Below, piece by piece: positions 22,744-34,279 of a DNA stretch of 64,000 nt. The notes under the pieces were generated by a model that saw only the letters and a program-made list of their open reading frames with translations, did no database searches and had not been told where the DNA came from. Each line of letters opens with the position of its first letter. Position 1 is the first letter of the stretch. Source of the DNA: Ectocarpus siliculosus (lineage: Eukaryota > Sar > Phaeophyceae > Ectocarpales > Ectocarpaceae); the NCBI GenBank assembly GCA_000310025.1, contig FN648527.1, forward strand, positions 22,533-86,532. Reading direction: 5' to 3'. The position numbers and the translations under genes are program-made.

Positions 22744-22830
22744 TCCCTGCTGTTGAGGTTGCTGAGGAGGCGGTCCCCTAGGCGGCGGAGGGGGCGGCCC
22801 TCCCTGCGGGGACTGCTGCTGGTTGTTCAT
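22744..22830 (-). pseudogene. Ty3/Gypsy Gag fragment, N-terminal end
   Basis: Continuation of the Gag fragment at 13635-15444 on the far side of the Copia insertion. On the minus strand it starts at the ATG at 22828-22830 (MNNQQQSPQ), much like the MNHQQH start of the large Gypsy Gag at 55847. It enters the same PPPPP-rich repeats. Confidence 0.8.
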
Positions 22831-23482
22831 GTTGTCTTTGCCATTGAGAAGTGAACAGTAATCACAAATCATCACTCCGCAGTATCGCCGGTGTTGGTAT
22901 CACAACCTTCAGACGTTGAGAATGAGTGACAGACCTGTGTTCACGATGTCCACAATACAGTGTTTGTCGTGCATTATCGTAAAATTCGAGATGAATGTCT
23001 GCGGTGGCGTGAGAAGGTAAACACTGACGGCACGCGGTGATTGTGGTGACCACTAGCATTAAAACCGGGTACAAGGTCGGTGTGGACATGGACGTGTGCC
23101 TTGGGATATCACCGAGAACCTAAAGCGTGAAGGAAATCCCGTCAAGGTCATATCCATCGCAGAACCAAGGTGCTTGGTATGATTCATTATTAATTCTCTG
23201 GCATTATAAAGACCGTTGTAACCAACAACATGACCCACACATGAACAACCATCCTACAAAATGTATCGGCCAACATCGTGCGCCGACGATTCTTCCAGGA
23301 CGTACGTTATGACAATAACTTCCTGAAATACATACCAGTAATATGCCATAGGCGGTTTATGTGTATGATACATTGGCGTTCATGAGTGTGATAAGCACGG
23401 CATCCTCAAAAACTATATATACCACATCCCTCAACATTGTGGACACTATACAACATTCCCACACAGTCCAGTCCAACGTGTC
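22831..23482. other. Unassigned sequence upstream of Gypsy fragment
   Basis: About 650 bp with no conserved ORF. It could be the leader of the Gypsy fragment, but it does not resemble the leader at 55850-56000, so the end of that element cannot be placed. Confidence 0.4.
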
Positions 23483-23869
23483 TCATTTTTCCTCCTTGAC
23501 ATCCTCGCTGAAGACAGGCTTACTGCCTGCTAGGACACCGTACTGTTCATAGGTGTTCCTTTCACCGGCCCCGCAGAGCATCCCCAACCACACGGGCGGC
23601 ATCCCTCTCGTGGAAGTATACTTGATAGGCATGTGAAGCCCACGACACTGACCGAGTCCTTTGTTTCTTTCGGGGCTGCCTGTCCCTGGGTCGTTATACT
23701 CATATTTGCGTGACTTCGTGGGAGCTACGGGACCGTCAATAGCAATGTCTGTCGCACGAGTAGCAAAGTATTCCCGCTCTCCCTTAAGAGCAGTCAACAA
23801 AATCCTTCTGTCTTCATCATCATCATCCGTGTTCGCTGTGTTCCCCCCCTCATCAGAAGGTGCCAGCAT
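23483..23869 (-). CDS. Hypothetical 128-residue ORF
   Basis: A minus-strand open frame from an ATG to a stop with plausible amino-acid composition: an acidic segment (TANTDDDDEDR), a charged helix (LLTALKGEREYFATRA) and a Gly/Cys-containing C-terminal half with GLGQCRGL and VWLGMLCG. No family is recognised. Further coding-like residues lie upstream on the same strand in another frame (about 23885-24000, with a VEGRVIRKRYDGNP phrase that suggests a beta-barrel), so this may be part of a decayed larger gene of unknown origin. Confidence that it is, or was, coding is moderate; no function is assigned. Confidence 0.35.
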   Translation of the reverse strand: MLAPSDEGGNTANTDDDDEDRRILLTALKGEREYFATRATDIAIDGPVAPTKSRKYEYNDPGTGSPERNKGLGQCRGLHMPIKYTSTRGMPPVWLGMLCGAGERNTYEQYGVLAGSKPVFSEDVKEEK

Positions 23870-24094
23870 AACCTCATCCGCTGTAGTGGAATGTGGTTGA
23901 ACGTGACGGTAAAGATCGTTGTGTCTTGCTGCGGGTTTCCGTCATAACGTTTCCGAATGACCCTGCCTTCTACGGTCGTCATGGTTTGGGTGTGCGAGGT
24001 GTCGATGATGGAATCCATGTTTTTGGCACCGGACACAGAAATAATGGATCGGCAGGGAAGTATGGTAACGACACAGGTGTGGTGATGAGAATAT

Positions 24095-24665
24095 GCCACC
24101 CATGGCCGAGGCAAGTAATGGAAGATCGTAATGGAGCACCCAGTGTAACGACATAGTAGTACTATTTAGGTATACATATTAATGTCGTCCTGGATAATAA
24201 CAGTCGACTTGTAGCTCTCACTACTCACACTATTATCCAGTAGTCGACGTTTTAGAATGTGCTACACAACACACTAATGTGCTGTCATCACGATCGATCC
24301 ATCCCTTGTTCGGACATCTGCAGAATATGTCCCAAGAACCACGGATAATGACAGACGGTGTTGAAATGGCATCAAAGACACGGTTGGTTGAAGATGCCGC
24401 GTTTGTTTTTGGAAACTTATGCCACTGGTGGTCGAGACAAGTCATAGAAGATCGTAGTGCAGCACCCAGTGTAACGACACAGCAGTAATATTCTACTTTT
24501 TATCGTGTTCCTGGTCAATGACAGTCGACTTTTTTAGCTCTTGCACTCTATTATGCAGTAGTAGCAGTCGACCTGTTTAGAATATGCTACACAACACACT
24601 AAGGTGCTGTAATCACGATCGGTCCATCCCCTGTTCGGACATTAGCGTAATATTTTCCAAAGATA
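24095..24665. repeat. Diverged tandem duplication of about 325 bp
   Basis: Blocks 24095-24340 and 24417-24665 share long phrases in the same order: ATGCCAC, GAAGATCGTA, GCACCCAGTGTAACGACA, ACAGTCGACTT, GCTACACAACACACTAA and a CATCC(C)(T/C)TGTTCGGACAT phrase. They are clearly diverged. No gene is recognised inside. Confidence 0.8.
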
Positions 24666-26440
24666 TCATGAAATACATGTCTTCCGATGGATGCCTAGTA
24701 TATATATATGCGAAAAACAACCCAACGATGAGCAGCAGCCTTAACTGGTGACCACGTCATTTTTTGTTGTCGATGCGACACGGTTAATTGACTCCGATGC
24801 ATGGGGAAGATATGCGACAGACAGTCGTCGAGTGGTAGAAAGATACAACTATTAATTTTTATCGTAGCGCGTCAGTACATTAGGTACCTTTATCGCTACA
24901 CAAGTATATTTCCCGCTCTTCCTATACCATATACTTTACACACAACAAGCACCATGGAAATTAACCTACATTATCATTTAGCATTCCACTATTATTATGA
25001 TCGATCCATTTCCAGACGGTGTGTGTCAGCATATGATTCCCCATGTATGGTTGAACGATAACAGCGTCGCGTCGATGTTGTTTTTGCATGATTGAGGAGA
25101 GTACCCATCAGCAGCATGGCCATATCTGCCAGATGTAGCATAGCTCTCCCAGCGAATCACAGTCACATACCAAAGATTTCTGTAATGGTGGGTGAGGTAC
25201 GTACTTGAAAGACTGCTGCTGTAGCTGTACATCAGCTGCGGCCAGGGTGAGTGAAACGGCTGCTGCATGACGATTTCAGATAGGTACAGCGGAGAATTGC
25301 ATGCCTACAACGTGTGCGGAGATTTGATAAACACCAGCACAACCTTGCCAACCCTCGCACCGCATAGTGTCAGGTGCATCAAAACCAGCACCCTGTAAAT
25401 TGGTTAGGAACACACTCCAACCCACCAGAAAATAGGGAAAACGTAGCACTGCCTGCCAAGGACATAAACATTGGGTTGGAGACGTGTCCACGCTCGGTAT
25501 GCGGAGATAAGGCGGAAAAGGACGGGGTAAAAAAAGATTTGTACGAAATCTACGAACCGCTGTGGTAGAGCATCAATCAAGAGGTGATGACAACCAACTG
25601 GCATAACGGCGCGGGTATAGAGCAGATTGCCTACAGGAACCCGCAGCCATATGGATGGATGAAGCCTCTGCCGGTTGTACCAGGTGAAGAGCATGTGTGT
25701 ATGGCGCACTGGCCCCGAAAAAACGTTGTGTCCAGAGCGCAATATGCGGTGCATTAGCATTTTGTGAGGAAAGTGCGTGTACAGCAGGCCATGTCATCTG
25801 GTGTGGTCCCCATCAGCACACATGTCATCGGATACGATACCTTGTTGCCATCCTCAGCAGCAAACAGCTGTTATACCTCCCTCCGTCCAGGACAAGCACT
25901 GGTAGCCATGGTGCGTGCATGAGAGATACGATCTCGTGTTGTGCGCAGGACTCAAGCATCCCAGCAGCACAGCAAAGTAAAGCACGACAATTTTCTGACG
26001 TACACCCGTGAGCATTTTTACACTGGAATAAAAGGTGGTGCCAGCTCTAAAAAAAAAATCCATCATCTTGATTTTAGAATGGGAGTCAAAAAAGATTTTT
26101 GTTTCGTGCATGAATTTGGTTGTACATTCGTGTGTCCGCTGTGTTACGTTCTGAGGGATCATAATCCCCCCCCCCACCGGGAGCGATACCATGCACAGGG
26201 TGCAACTCACCAGTGTCTTCGATACCCCTATGAGGGGCCCATGTCATCGAAAACTAGGTCTGTTTAAGTCATGTATCCGAGGTGGTAGTCTACACGATTG
26301 TGAGCGAATCCAACCTCTCTAAAAGAGATCGTCAGTTGAAGCAAGCAGCAACTGAGCCAAAAGTAAACGCCCCTGCGTGTAAACAAAACTAAAGTTATCT
26401 CTACGTCCTCTACCATGTCACAGTGGTTATAACGCTATTA
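24666..26440. other. Unassigned region with orphan ORFs
   Basis: About 1.8 kb. Minus-strand ORFs at 25404-25760 (118 residues) and 25276-25491 (71 residues, ending with a Cys-rich MRCEGWQGCAGVYQ) overlap and resemble no family I know. AT-rich stretches occur around 24680-25010. I see no promoter or RNA gene I could defend. Confidence 0.35.
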
Positions 26441-27419
26441 TATTATATATACAAGGGCTCCGGACTTCGGGCGCAGAGGCGCCCTCGTCCTCAGTAGTAG
26501 GCTTAAAGGGAAGGTGTGAAGCCTGTGCACTGCATACCAAGGGCATGAAGCCGCAGGGTGACCGAATGAACGGTGTGAAGATGTTCGCGTTGTATTCGAG
26601 AAATGTGCCGTTCCCGGTGTAACATGAAGCCAAAAGAGTCGCGTGTACGTGATTTTTTGTCTAGCTTCGCCCGGTGCGGACGAAAAGGAGATGTATGCTA
26701 CGGTCGCCTTCCTATTCTTGCGCCGGTAAGAACGTAGTAACACTCTCAGCCAACGTTCTCTAAGTGGCTTTGCTGTGGCCAATATCCTGCCCAAAGGGGC
26801 CAAAGAAAGAACGAACACTGCATGCAACTGTTCGACGGTATTGCCGGTAGTTGATTGTACTGGTGTGTTACCGCCTAACTCTCATATTCAAACTCCTTCA
26901 GTGTGGCGGCTTTCTCTAATATCCCCCTCTAATGTTCTCGAGCTATTATTCTAACTTTTTCGGTGTCGTCCCGCTCGAATGGTCATATTCAAACTTCTCC
27001 AGTCTAATGTCGCGCCGTTCTCTAATGTCCCCCTCTAATGACGCCGATATGCGGTATCCCTCACAATGTGAAAGGAGCCGAACACCTACAACATTCAGAC
27101 AACGTAAGAACAAACACCGCACGCAGTGGTTTGACGGCGTTGCCGCTAGTTGACGGTGAAAGAGTTGACGCCTCCCGCCTCGGGTCATCGTTGCCCCTTA
27201 CGACCCTGGTGGTTATTGCCGATTACCACTGCGGAAGGTATGGTTTCGTTTGCAGCCTTGTACGCAGGTCTCGAGCTTCTTAATGTTGAAGCGTGACGGT
27301 GATGGCCGTGATGATGTCGGTGATGGTGCAGGCGGGAGGGTGCCTGCGCTGGCGGCAGAATGGAATTATTGGGGAGATGGATGTAAGAGCGTGTACGTGT
27401 CATAACCGTATAATGTAAA

Positions 27420-28160
27420 TTTAGAGCAGAAGAAAGAGGTTGTTGGGGAGGAGGTAATGTGGAGGCATTAATTAAGTGGATGTTTATCTGAGCATCAAAA
27501 ATTCGTTTAGCTGCGATGATTTCTTCGACACGGAATAGTTCTCATAATGTTGTTGGAGGTCGAATATGCCGTGGTAAGCACGTCCATGCAAGGTGAGCAT
27601 TGAAGGCGCTGGCGGTTCAGTCCATGTCTTTTTTTTAATACCGCCTGCGCCTAATGCAGTAAATCCGAAAAGCCCGTTGTATCGCGATATCACACCGTTT
27701 CATGGAATAATTGGTGGAAGTTAGTCAGAGGTTAATGAATTTAGTAGTTTCAAACAGCGCCATAAGATGGTGGGGGATAGATTGGAGAGGATGGATACAC
27801 GACTTGCCTTTGTTACAACAGTTTAACCCCTTTTCTTCTTTCCAAAGTTGAGCATTGCAGTGAGAACATGTGATATTTTGTGGATCATCCAAATCCGTGT
27901 GTTTTAGCTCAAAAGGTGCCGAGGGGAAGTCGAATGTTTGCGAGTCAATGTCTTGCACTCCAAGGCAGATTTGGTTATTGGCATCACCGCGATGGCTGTC
28001 TAGACTGGGTGCCGGTAACCTTGGTGCACGATTCCTCATTTGGCTAAAATGTTGACGTATCATATCGAGTTCAGGGTCTGAGTCGTGTGGTGTGTTATTG
28101 TTTGCATTGCGACGTCTACATTCCGCTACGATTTCAGCTTGCGCGTTATCCGGACAGGTT
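27420..28160 (-). pseudogene. Helitron-like Rep N-terminal region (H2 copy)
   Basis: Same content as the H1 version: RRRNANNN, MRNRAPRLPAPSLDSHRGD, a Cys pair CSHCNAQLWKEE, NCCNKGK, then the RYNGLFGFTALGAGG and LTLHGRAYHGIFDLQQH segments. The part 27725-28063 is open, and 27484-27693 is open in another frame, so there is at least one frame break. HUH nuclease and helicase are absent. Confidence 0.7.
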
Positions 28161-28519
28161 TGTGGTGTTCGAGGTTCAGGCGTCGTTCGGGGTTGGGTGA
28201 GCGATCTTCGTTGGGTATTTCGACGAGCTGAAGGTGTTCGTCGATTTGGAGTTGTTTGTACGTTCCTCGAGGGAGTGTTACTCTCGCTGGGGGTGTGGAT
28301 TGTGACGTGCAGTATGTGATCGTGTTTGGCGATTGTGAGATGCGGCTGCTGAACGAGTTACCCAACGAATTGGCGTCAGCCGACATCGATGATTGTCAGA
28401 CATGGGGTGACATCTTTACTCTGTTGATAGTTGGCGAAAGCCAGTCACAGGTGGCAACAATCTACCTAGAATTTTTTGAGACGTTTACTTTTTTCTGAAA
28501 TGGAAACACGCGTCTTACT

Positions 28520-29695
28520 TTAGAGGTCGGCGTGGGTAATTCCCAGGTCGCGGTGCTCGTCGGTCTTGTTGAGGATCTCGTTGATGGTCTGGTCCCACAG
28601 GCGGGGGGGCGCACTGGTAGTGCAGCGGCGGGGAGTCTCAATCCTTGATGATCAGGTCGTCCTCGACGATCTCGCCCGTGCACCCGTCGGCCAGGTCTTC
28701 CTCGTTAGTCGCTGCGTCGGGACACCCTTGCAGTGGATATCGGATGGGTGACAGGGAAAAATATATGGAAGAAAATGCACATGGTTTTACATTATAAAAA
28801 AATGATATTTTTATTTATGACGTCGACGGTTGAACTCGGCGCACTGACAGGGGAAAATATAAGGAACATATGTCACATGGTCTCCCCATACTAAAAAATG
28901 CTATTGTTTTATGACGTCCACCGGTGAACACGGTGTACTTTTGTGACATATGGGTAACTAATTTACAGCAACAGTCGGATGCATCCGCGCACCCATACCT
29001 AGGTAACTACGCACGCACACGACTGGTCACTACACAATCACGTTCCGATGTAAACGGGTGTACACACACATGATTTACCCCGATAAGGCTGGCGGGGGCG
29101 ACGGTGACGTGCATGAACTTCTTGCCGCCGAAGACTTGGCACCAGCGCAAAGACGCCACACCGCGTGGATAATATTCCACTCTGACAATAAAAGCAAGCA
29201 AAAAGGGCAATGTTGTGGAGAGATTTAGCGGTTGCGGTTGCGATGCAGTTTCATGCCAGGCCTTCATGCAACACCTGAACAACATTCGGGCACATATCAG
29301 GCGGAATTACTTGATGTAATTAAAGAGAAAAATTTCTTTTACCTTTGTAGCCGCGGCTGTTGTTGATCTGGTCGGTTGGGATCCCGAGCGAAGGAGTACC
29401 TCCCATCGGGGCGAGGCAAAGCTGGCACGGGTTGGGGTACGTTGTCGACGGGGTGAAGGATGGTGCAGGATATGCTACAACTGTCCGCGTCGCGGTTGTT
29501 GGTACGGTTGCAAGGGGCAAATTTGCCTTTACCGTCGCGCTTGTTTATGAGCTTGAGGTGACCGCCGTCGCAGTCGGGCCCGGGGCAAGGCCAGTTGGGG
29601 TCGCCCTGTTGTACCGGGCGGCGGTACACTCCACTACGACTCGCTGACCCGGTGGACTTACGCTTTGCTGGGGAGCTACGGGAGAGGGCGTTCAT
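28520..29695 (-). pseudogene. Spliced Cys-rich accessory gene (H2 copy)
   Basis: The three-exon layout is conserved with H3. Exon 1 starts at the ATG at 29693-29695; exon 3 ends with TAA at 28520-28522. Within exon 3, in the frame of the last 38 codons, a TGA lies at 28638-28640. The same TGA is present at the equivalent place in H1 and H3. So either the gene stops there or the amplifying source copy was already damaged. Confidence 0.6.
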
Positions 29696-29772
29696 GTTAT
29701 GTTGCAGCTGAAGGTTGACGCGGGAATGAGAGGAGAGGATGTCGAAAGTGAGAGTGACCGCGGGATGTGCAC

Positions 29773-30215
29773 NNNNNNNNNNNNNNNNNNNNNNNNNNNN
29801 NNNNNNNNNNNNNNNNNNNNNNNNNNNNNNNNNNNNNNNNNNNNNNNNNNNNNNNNNNNNNNNNNNNNNNNNNNNNNNNNNNNNNNNNNNNNNNNNNNNN
29901 NNNNNNNNNNNNNNNNNNNNNNNNNNNNNNNNNNNNNNNNNNNNNNNNNNNNNNNNNNNNNNNNNNNNNNNNNNNNNNNNNNNNNNNNNNNNNNNNNNNN
30001 NNNNNNNNNNNNNNNNNNNNNNNNNNNNNNNNNNNNNNNNNNNNNNNNNNNNNNNNNNNNNNNNNNNNNNNNNNNNNNNNNNNNNNNNNNNNNNNNNNNN
30101 NNNNNNNNNNNNNNNNNNNNNNNNNNNNNNNNNNNNNNNNNNNNNNNNNNNNNNNNNNNNNNNNNNNNNNNNNNNNNNNNNNNNNNNNNNNNNNNNNNNN
30201 NNNNNNNNNNNNNNN
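29773..30215. other. Assembly gap (443 Ns)
   Basis: Unknown bases at the centre of the inverted repeat. The open frames spanning it are artefacts. Confidence 0.99.
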
Positions 30216-30276
30216 CACTCTCACTTTCGACATCCTCTCCTCTCATTCCCGCGTCGACCTTCAGCTGCAACACAAC

Positions 30277-31314
30277 ATGAACGCCCTCACCCGTAGCTCC
30301 CCAGCAAAGCGTAAGTCCACCCAGTCAGCGAGTCGTAGTGGAGTGTACCGCTGCCCTGTACAACAGGGCGACCCCAACTGGCCTTGCCCCGGGCCCGACT
30401 GCGACGGCGGTCACCTCAAGCTCATAAACAAGCGCGACGGTAAAGGCAAGTTTGCCCCTTGCGACCGTACCAACAACCGCGACGCGGACAATTGTAGCGT
30501 ATCCTGCACCATCCTCACCCTGTCGACAACGTACCCCAACCCGTGCCAGCCCTGCCTCGCCCCGATGGGAGGTACTCCTTCGCTCGGGATCCCAACCGAC
30601 CAGGTCAACAGCCGCGGCTACAGAGGTAAAAGAAAGTTCTTTCTTTGATTGTATCAAGCAGTTTCCGCCTGATGTGTGCCTGAATGTTGTTCAGGTGCTG
30701 CATGAAGGCCTGGCATGAAACTGCATCGCAACCGCAACCGCTAAATCTCTCCACAACAATGCCCTTTTTGCTTGCTGTTATTGTCAGAGTGGAATATTAT
30801 CCACGCGGTGTGGCGTCTTTGCGCTGGTGCCAAGTCTGCGGACGGCAAGAAGTTCATGCACGTCACCGTCGCCCCCGCCAGCCTTATCGGGGTAAATCAT
30901 GTGTACACCCGTTTACATCGGTCGACGTCATAAAAAAATTAGCATTTTTTAGTATGGGGAGACCATGTGATATATTTTCCCCTGTCAGTGCACCGAGTTC
31001 AACCGTCGATGTCATAAATAAAAATATCATTTTTTATAATGTAAAACCATGTGAATTTTTTTCCTAATATTTTTCCCTGTCACCCATCCGATATCCACTG
31101 CAGAGAAAGGTGTCCCGACGCAGCGACTAACGAGGAAGACCTGGCCGACGGGTGCACGGGCGAGATCGTCGAGGACGACCTGATAAGCAAAGGATTGAGA
31201 CTCCCCGCCGCTGCACTACGAGTGCGCCCGCCGCCTGTGGGACCAGACCATCAACGAGATCCTCAACAAGACCGACGAGCACCGTGACCTGGGAACTACC
31301 CACGCCGACCTCTA
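30277..31314 (+). pseudogene. Spliced Cys-rich accessory gene of Helitron-like family (H3)
   Basis: Exon 1 is 30277-30625, starting MNALTRSSPAKRKS. It contains a Cys-rich core (CPVQQ, CPGPDC, APCDRT, CSVSC, CQPC) and ends in phase 1 at a G/GTAAAAG donor. Exon 2 is 30788-30891, after a TTGTCAG acceptor; it encodes WNIIHAVWRLCAGAK and KKFMHVTVAPASLIG and ends at a GTAAAT donor. Exon 3 begins near 31110 (CPDAATNEEDL) and runs to TAA at 31312-31314. The frame is kept across the first junction, which supports real splicing. The paired cysteines suggest a zinc-binding protein of about 220 residues; no known family is recognised. A one-base insertion near 31190 and a TGA in the last frame make this copy unlikely to be intact. 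Confidence 0.6.
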
Positions 31315-31689
31315 AAGTAAGACGCGTGTTTCCATTTCAGAAAAAAGTAAACGTCTCAAGAAATTCAAGGTAGATTGTTGCCACCTGCAACTGGCTTTCG
31401 CCAACTATCAACAGAGTAAAGATGTCACCCCATGTCTGACAATCATCGATGTCGGCTGACGCCAATTCATTGGGTAACTCGTTCAGCAGCCGCATCTCAC
31501 AATCGCCAAACACGATCACATACTGCACGTCACAATCCACACCCCCAGCGAGAGTAACACTCCCTCGAGGAACGTACAAACAACTCCAAATCGACGAACA
31601 CCTTCAGCTCGTCGAAATACCCAACGAAGATCGCTCACCCAACCCCGAACGACGCCTGAAACTCGAACACCACAAACCTGTCCGGATAA

Positions 31690-32340
31690 CGTGCAAGCTG
31701 AAATCTTAGCGGAATGTAGGCGTCGCAATGCAAACAATAACACACCACACGACTCAGACCCTGAACTCGATATGATACGTCAACATTTTAGCCAAATGAG
31801 GAATCGTGCACCAAGGTTACCGGCACCCAGTGATGCGAATAACCAAATCTGCCTTGGAGTGCAAGACATTGACTCGCAATCATTCGACTTCCCCTCGGCA
31901 CCTTTTGAGCTAAAACACACGGATTTGGATGATCCACAAAATATCACATGTTCTCACTGCAATGCTCAACTTTGGAAAGAAGAAAAGGGATTAAATTGTT
32001 GTAACAAAGGCAAGTTCGTGTATCCATCCTCTCAAATCTATCCCCCACCATCTTATGGCGCTGTTTGAAACTACTAAATTCATTAACTTCCACCAATTAT
32101 TCCATGAAACGGTGTGATATCACGATACAACGGGCTTTTCGGATTTGCTGGATTAGGCGCAGGCTGTATTAAAAAAAAGACATGGACTGAACCGCCAGCC
32201 TCGTCAATGCTCACCTTGCATGGACGTGCTTACCACGGCATATTCGACCTCCAACAACATTATGAGAACTATTCCGTGTCGAAGAAATCATCGCAGCTCA
32301 ACGAATTTTTGATGCTCAGATAAACATCCACTTTATTTAT
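31690..32340 (+). pseudogene. Helitron-like Rep N-terminal region (H3 copy)
   Basis: Open from about 31691 to 32068 with AECRRRNANNN, MRNRAPRLPAP, FELKHTDLDDPQNITC, CSHCNAQLWKEE and NCCNKGK, then another frame to 32323 with RYNGLFGFAGLGAG and LTLHGRAYHGIFDLQQH. About 18 bp present in H1, H2 and H4 (the SLDSHRG codons) are missing here. The catalytic domains of Helitron Rep are absent. Confidence 0.7.
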
Positions 32341-33379
32341 TAATGCCTCCACATTATTACCTCCTCCCCAACAACCTCTTTCTTCTGCTCTAAATTTACA
32401 TTATACGGTTATGACACGTACACGCTCTTACATCCATCTCCCCAATAATTCCATTCTGCCGCCAGCGCAGGCACCCTACCGCCTGCACCATCACCGACAT
32501 CATCACGGCCATCACCGTCACGCTTCAACAGCTCGAGACCTGCGTACAAGGCTGCAAACGAAACCATACCTTCCGCAGTGGTAATCGGCAATAACCACCA
32601 GGCAGGGCCGTAAGGGGCAACGATGACCCGAGGCGGGAGGCGTCAACTCTTTCACCGTCAACTAGCGGCAACGCAGTCAAACCACTGCTTGCGGTGTTTG
32701 TTCTTACTTTGTCTGAATGTTGTAGGTGTTCCGCTCCTTTCACATTGTGAGGGATACCGCATATCGGCGTCATTAGAGGGGGACATTAGAGAATGGCGCG
32801 ACATTAGACTGAAGAAGTTAGAATATGACCATCCGAGCGGGACGACACCGAAAAGGTAATAATAATAGCTCGAGAACATTAGAGGGGGATATTAGAGAAA
32901 GGCGCGACACTGAAGAAGTTTGAATATGAGAGATAGGCGGTAACACACCAGTACAATCAACTACCGGCAATACCGTCGAACAGTTGCAGTGTTCGTTCTT
33001 TCTTTGGCCCCTTTGGGATGGATATTGGCCACAGCAAAGCCACTTAGAGAACGTTGGCTGAGAGTGTTACTACGTTCTTACCGACGCAAGAATAGGGAGG
33101 CGACCGTAGCTTACATCTCCTTTTCGTCCGCACCGGGCGAAGCTAGACGAAAAATCACGTACACGCGACTCTTTTGGCTTCATGTTACACCGGGAACGGC
33201 ACATTTCTCGAATACAACGCGAACATCTTCACACCGTTCATTCGGTCACCCTACGGCTTCATGCCCTTGGTATGCTCTGCACAGCCTTCACACCTTCTCT
33301 TTAAGCCTACTACTGAGGACGAGGGCGCCTCTGCGCCCGAAGTCCGGAGTCCTTGTATATATAACATGACACATGATAA

Positions 33380-33916
33380 ACACTATATTGGCGAAATGGA
33401 GAGGGAAGGTTGCGATGGAGTGGCATATATTTCGTATTCGGAACACAACTAAAACAAACATTTGATTCCTGGAGAGGTGTACATCTGTTGCTTCTGAACC
33501 AACTGCCCCAAATGCACTTTCGAGCAGCCGAGGCATTACGTAGTGGCGTCAGAAGAGGTGCAGAGCAATGTAGACCGTGCAGACACGGTGGGGGTAGGGG
33601 TCGGGAGGTTGGGAGGCATACATGCGTGTGTGCATGTGTGTACAAGTGCACTTGTGCACAACAAGTGCACACACACGCATGTGCGGAGGTCAGTCTGAAA
33701 AATCCGCAGAACGTGGTATGCATATCGTATGAATATGCACCAACGGGCCAACGGGCAACGTCGAGACAGACACGCGGGCTCAGCCAACAGCGACACTGCA
33801 CAGTGGATGGCCGGTATTGCGTAAGATCATCAGGACACTGTGGTGTGGTATGTGGCTCTCTGGGCGTAGCGAGTCATAGGTGTGTGTAGGCGTAGAGATG
33901 GGCGAGTTCTAGGTGC
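33380..33916 (+). repeat. Left TIR of long-TIR element
   Basis: Inverted match of 39566-40069, preceded by the TGATAA target duplication. It includes a GTGTGTGC/GTGCAC-rich stretch near 33620-33680. Confidence 0.85.
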
Positions 33917-34247
33917 GAACACGGGCGTGCCCCTTTCGACTAGTAAAAAATATGTTCACCCGCCGCCATCTCGATGAAAAAGGACAATCAATCGCCGTCC
34001 TGTGGCCGAACCCACCAAGCACGCACACCGTGCGTTTTGTCTCTGGCATAGCTTTGTGCTTGTGGGTTGTGCCAGAGTGTATACCACCAGCTTTGGATAC
34101 GAGGAGGAGAGAGACAATCCAGTTTCCCTCTGTACAACGTGTATACTCTCAAGATGTGGTGATAAATCACATCCTCCGATCATCTTCCGTATGTAGATGG
34201 CTGCGTGTATCCGACTTCGCAAAAAGGGGGACAACTCTGCTGCAGCA

Positions 34248-34279
<32 letters not shown>

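Larger units (their letters stand above)
26441..29772 (-). mobile_element. Helitron-like copy H2 (left arm of palindrome)
   Basis: A minus-strand copy, the mirror image of H3 (30216-33364). It includes, from the gap outward, the leader end, the accessory gene (29695-28520), the Rep N-terminal region (about 28160-27420), a 0.9-kb tail with repeated TCTAATGTCCCCCTCTAATG-type phrases, and a terminal 0.4-kb block with a GC-rich hairpin. It is slightly more complete than H3 in the Rep region. It runs into the assembly gap. Confidence 0.75.
30216..33364 (+). mobile_element. Helitron-like copy H3 (right arm of palindrome)
   Basis: Plus-strand copy, mirror of H2. Order: leader end, accessory gene (30277-31314), an open linker (31449-31709), Rep N-terminal region (31690-32340), a tail, and a terminal block conserved in three copies (33060-33364, also 26441-26830 and 44033-44318). 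The terminal block carries the perfect hairpin GGGCGC-CTCT-GCGCCC at 33323-33338, about 26 bp before homology between copies ends in TATATATAA. A hairpin shortly before the 3' end is usual for Helitrons, but the CTRR terminus is not seen, so the exact end and subclass are uncertain. Confidence 0.75.

Noticed and set aside
29692-30280. Long open frames across the N gap on both strands
   Set aside because: They are made of unknown bases and flanking repeat; not genes.
31337-31579. 80-codon minus-strand ORF (YVPRGSVTLAGG...) in the Helitron-like linker
   Set aside because: Also open in H1 and H2, but those copies are close relatives, so conservation says little. The plus-strand reading is at least as plausible and fits the direction of the other genes.
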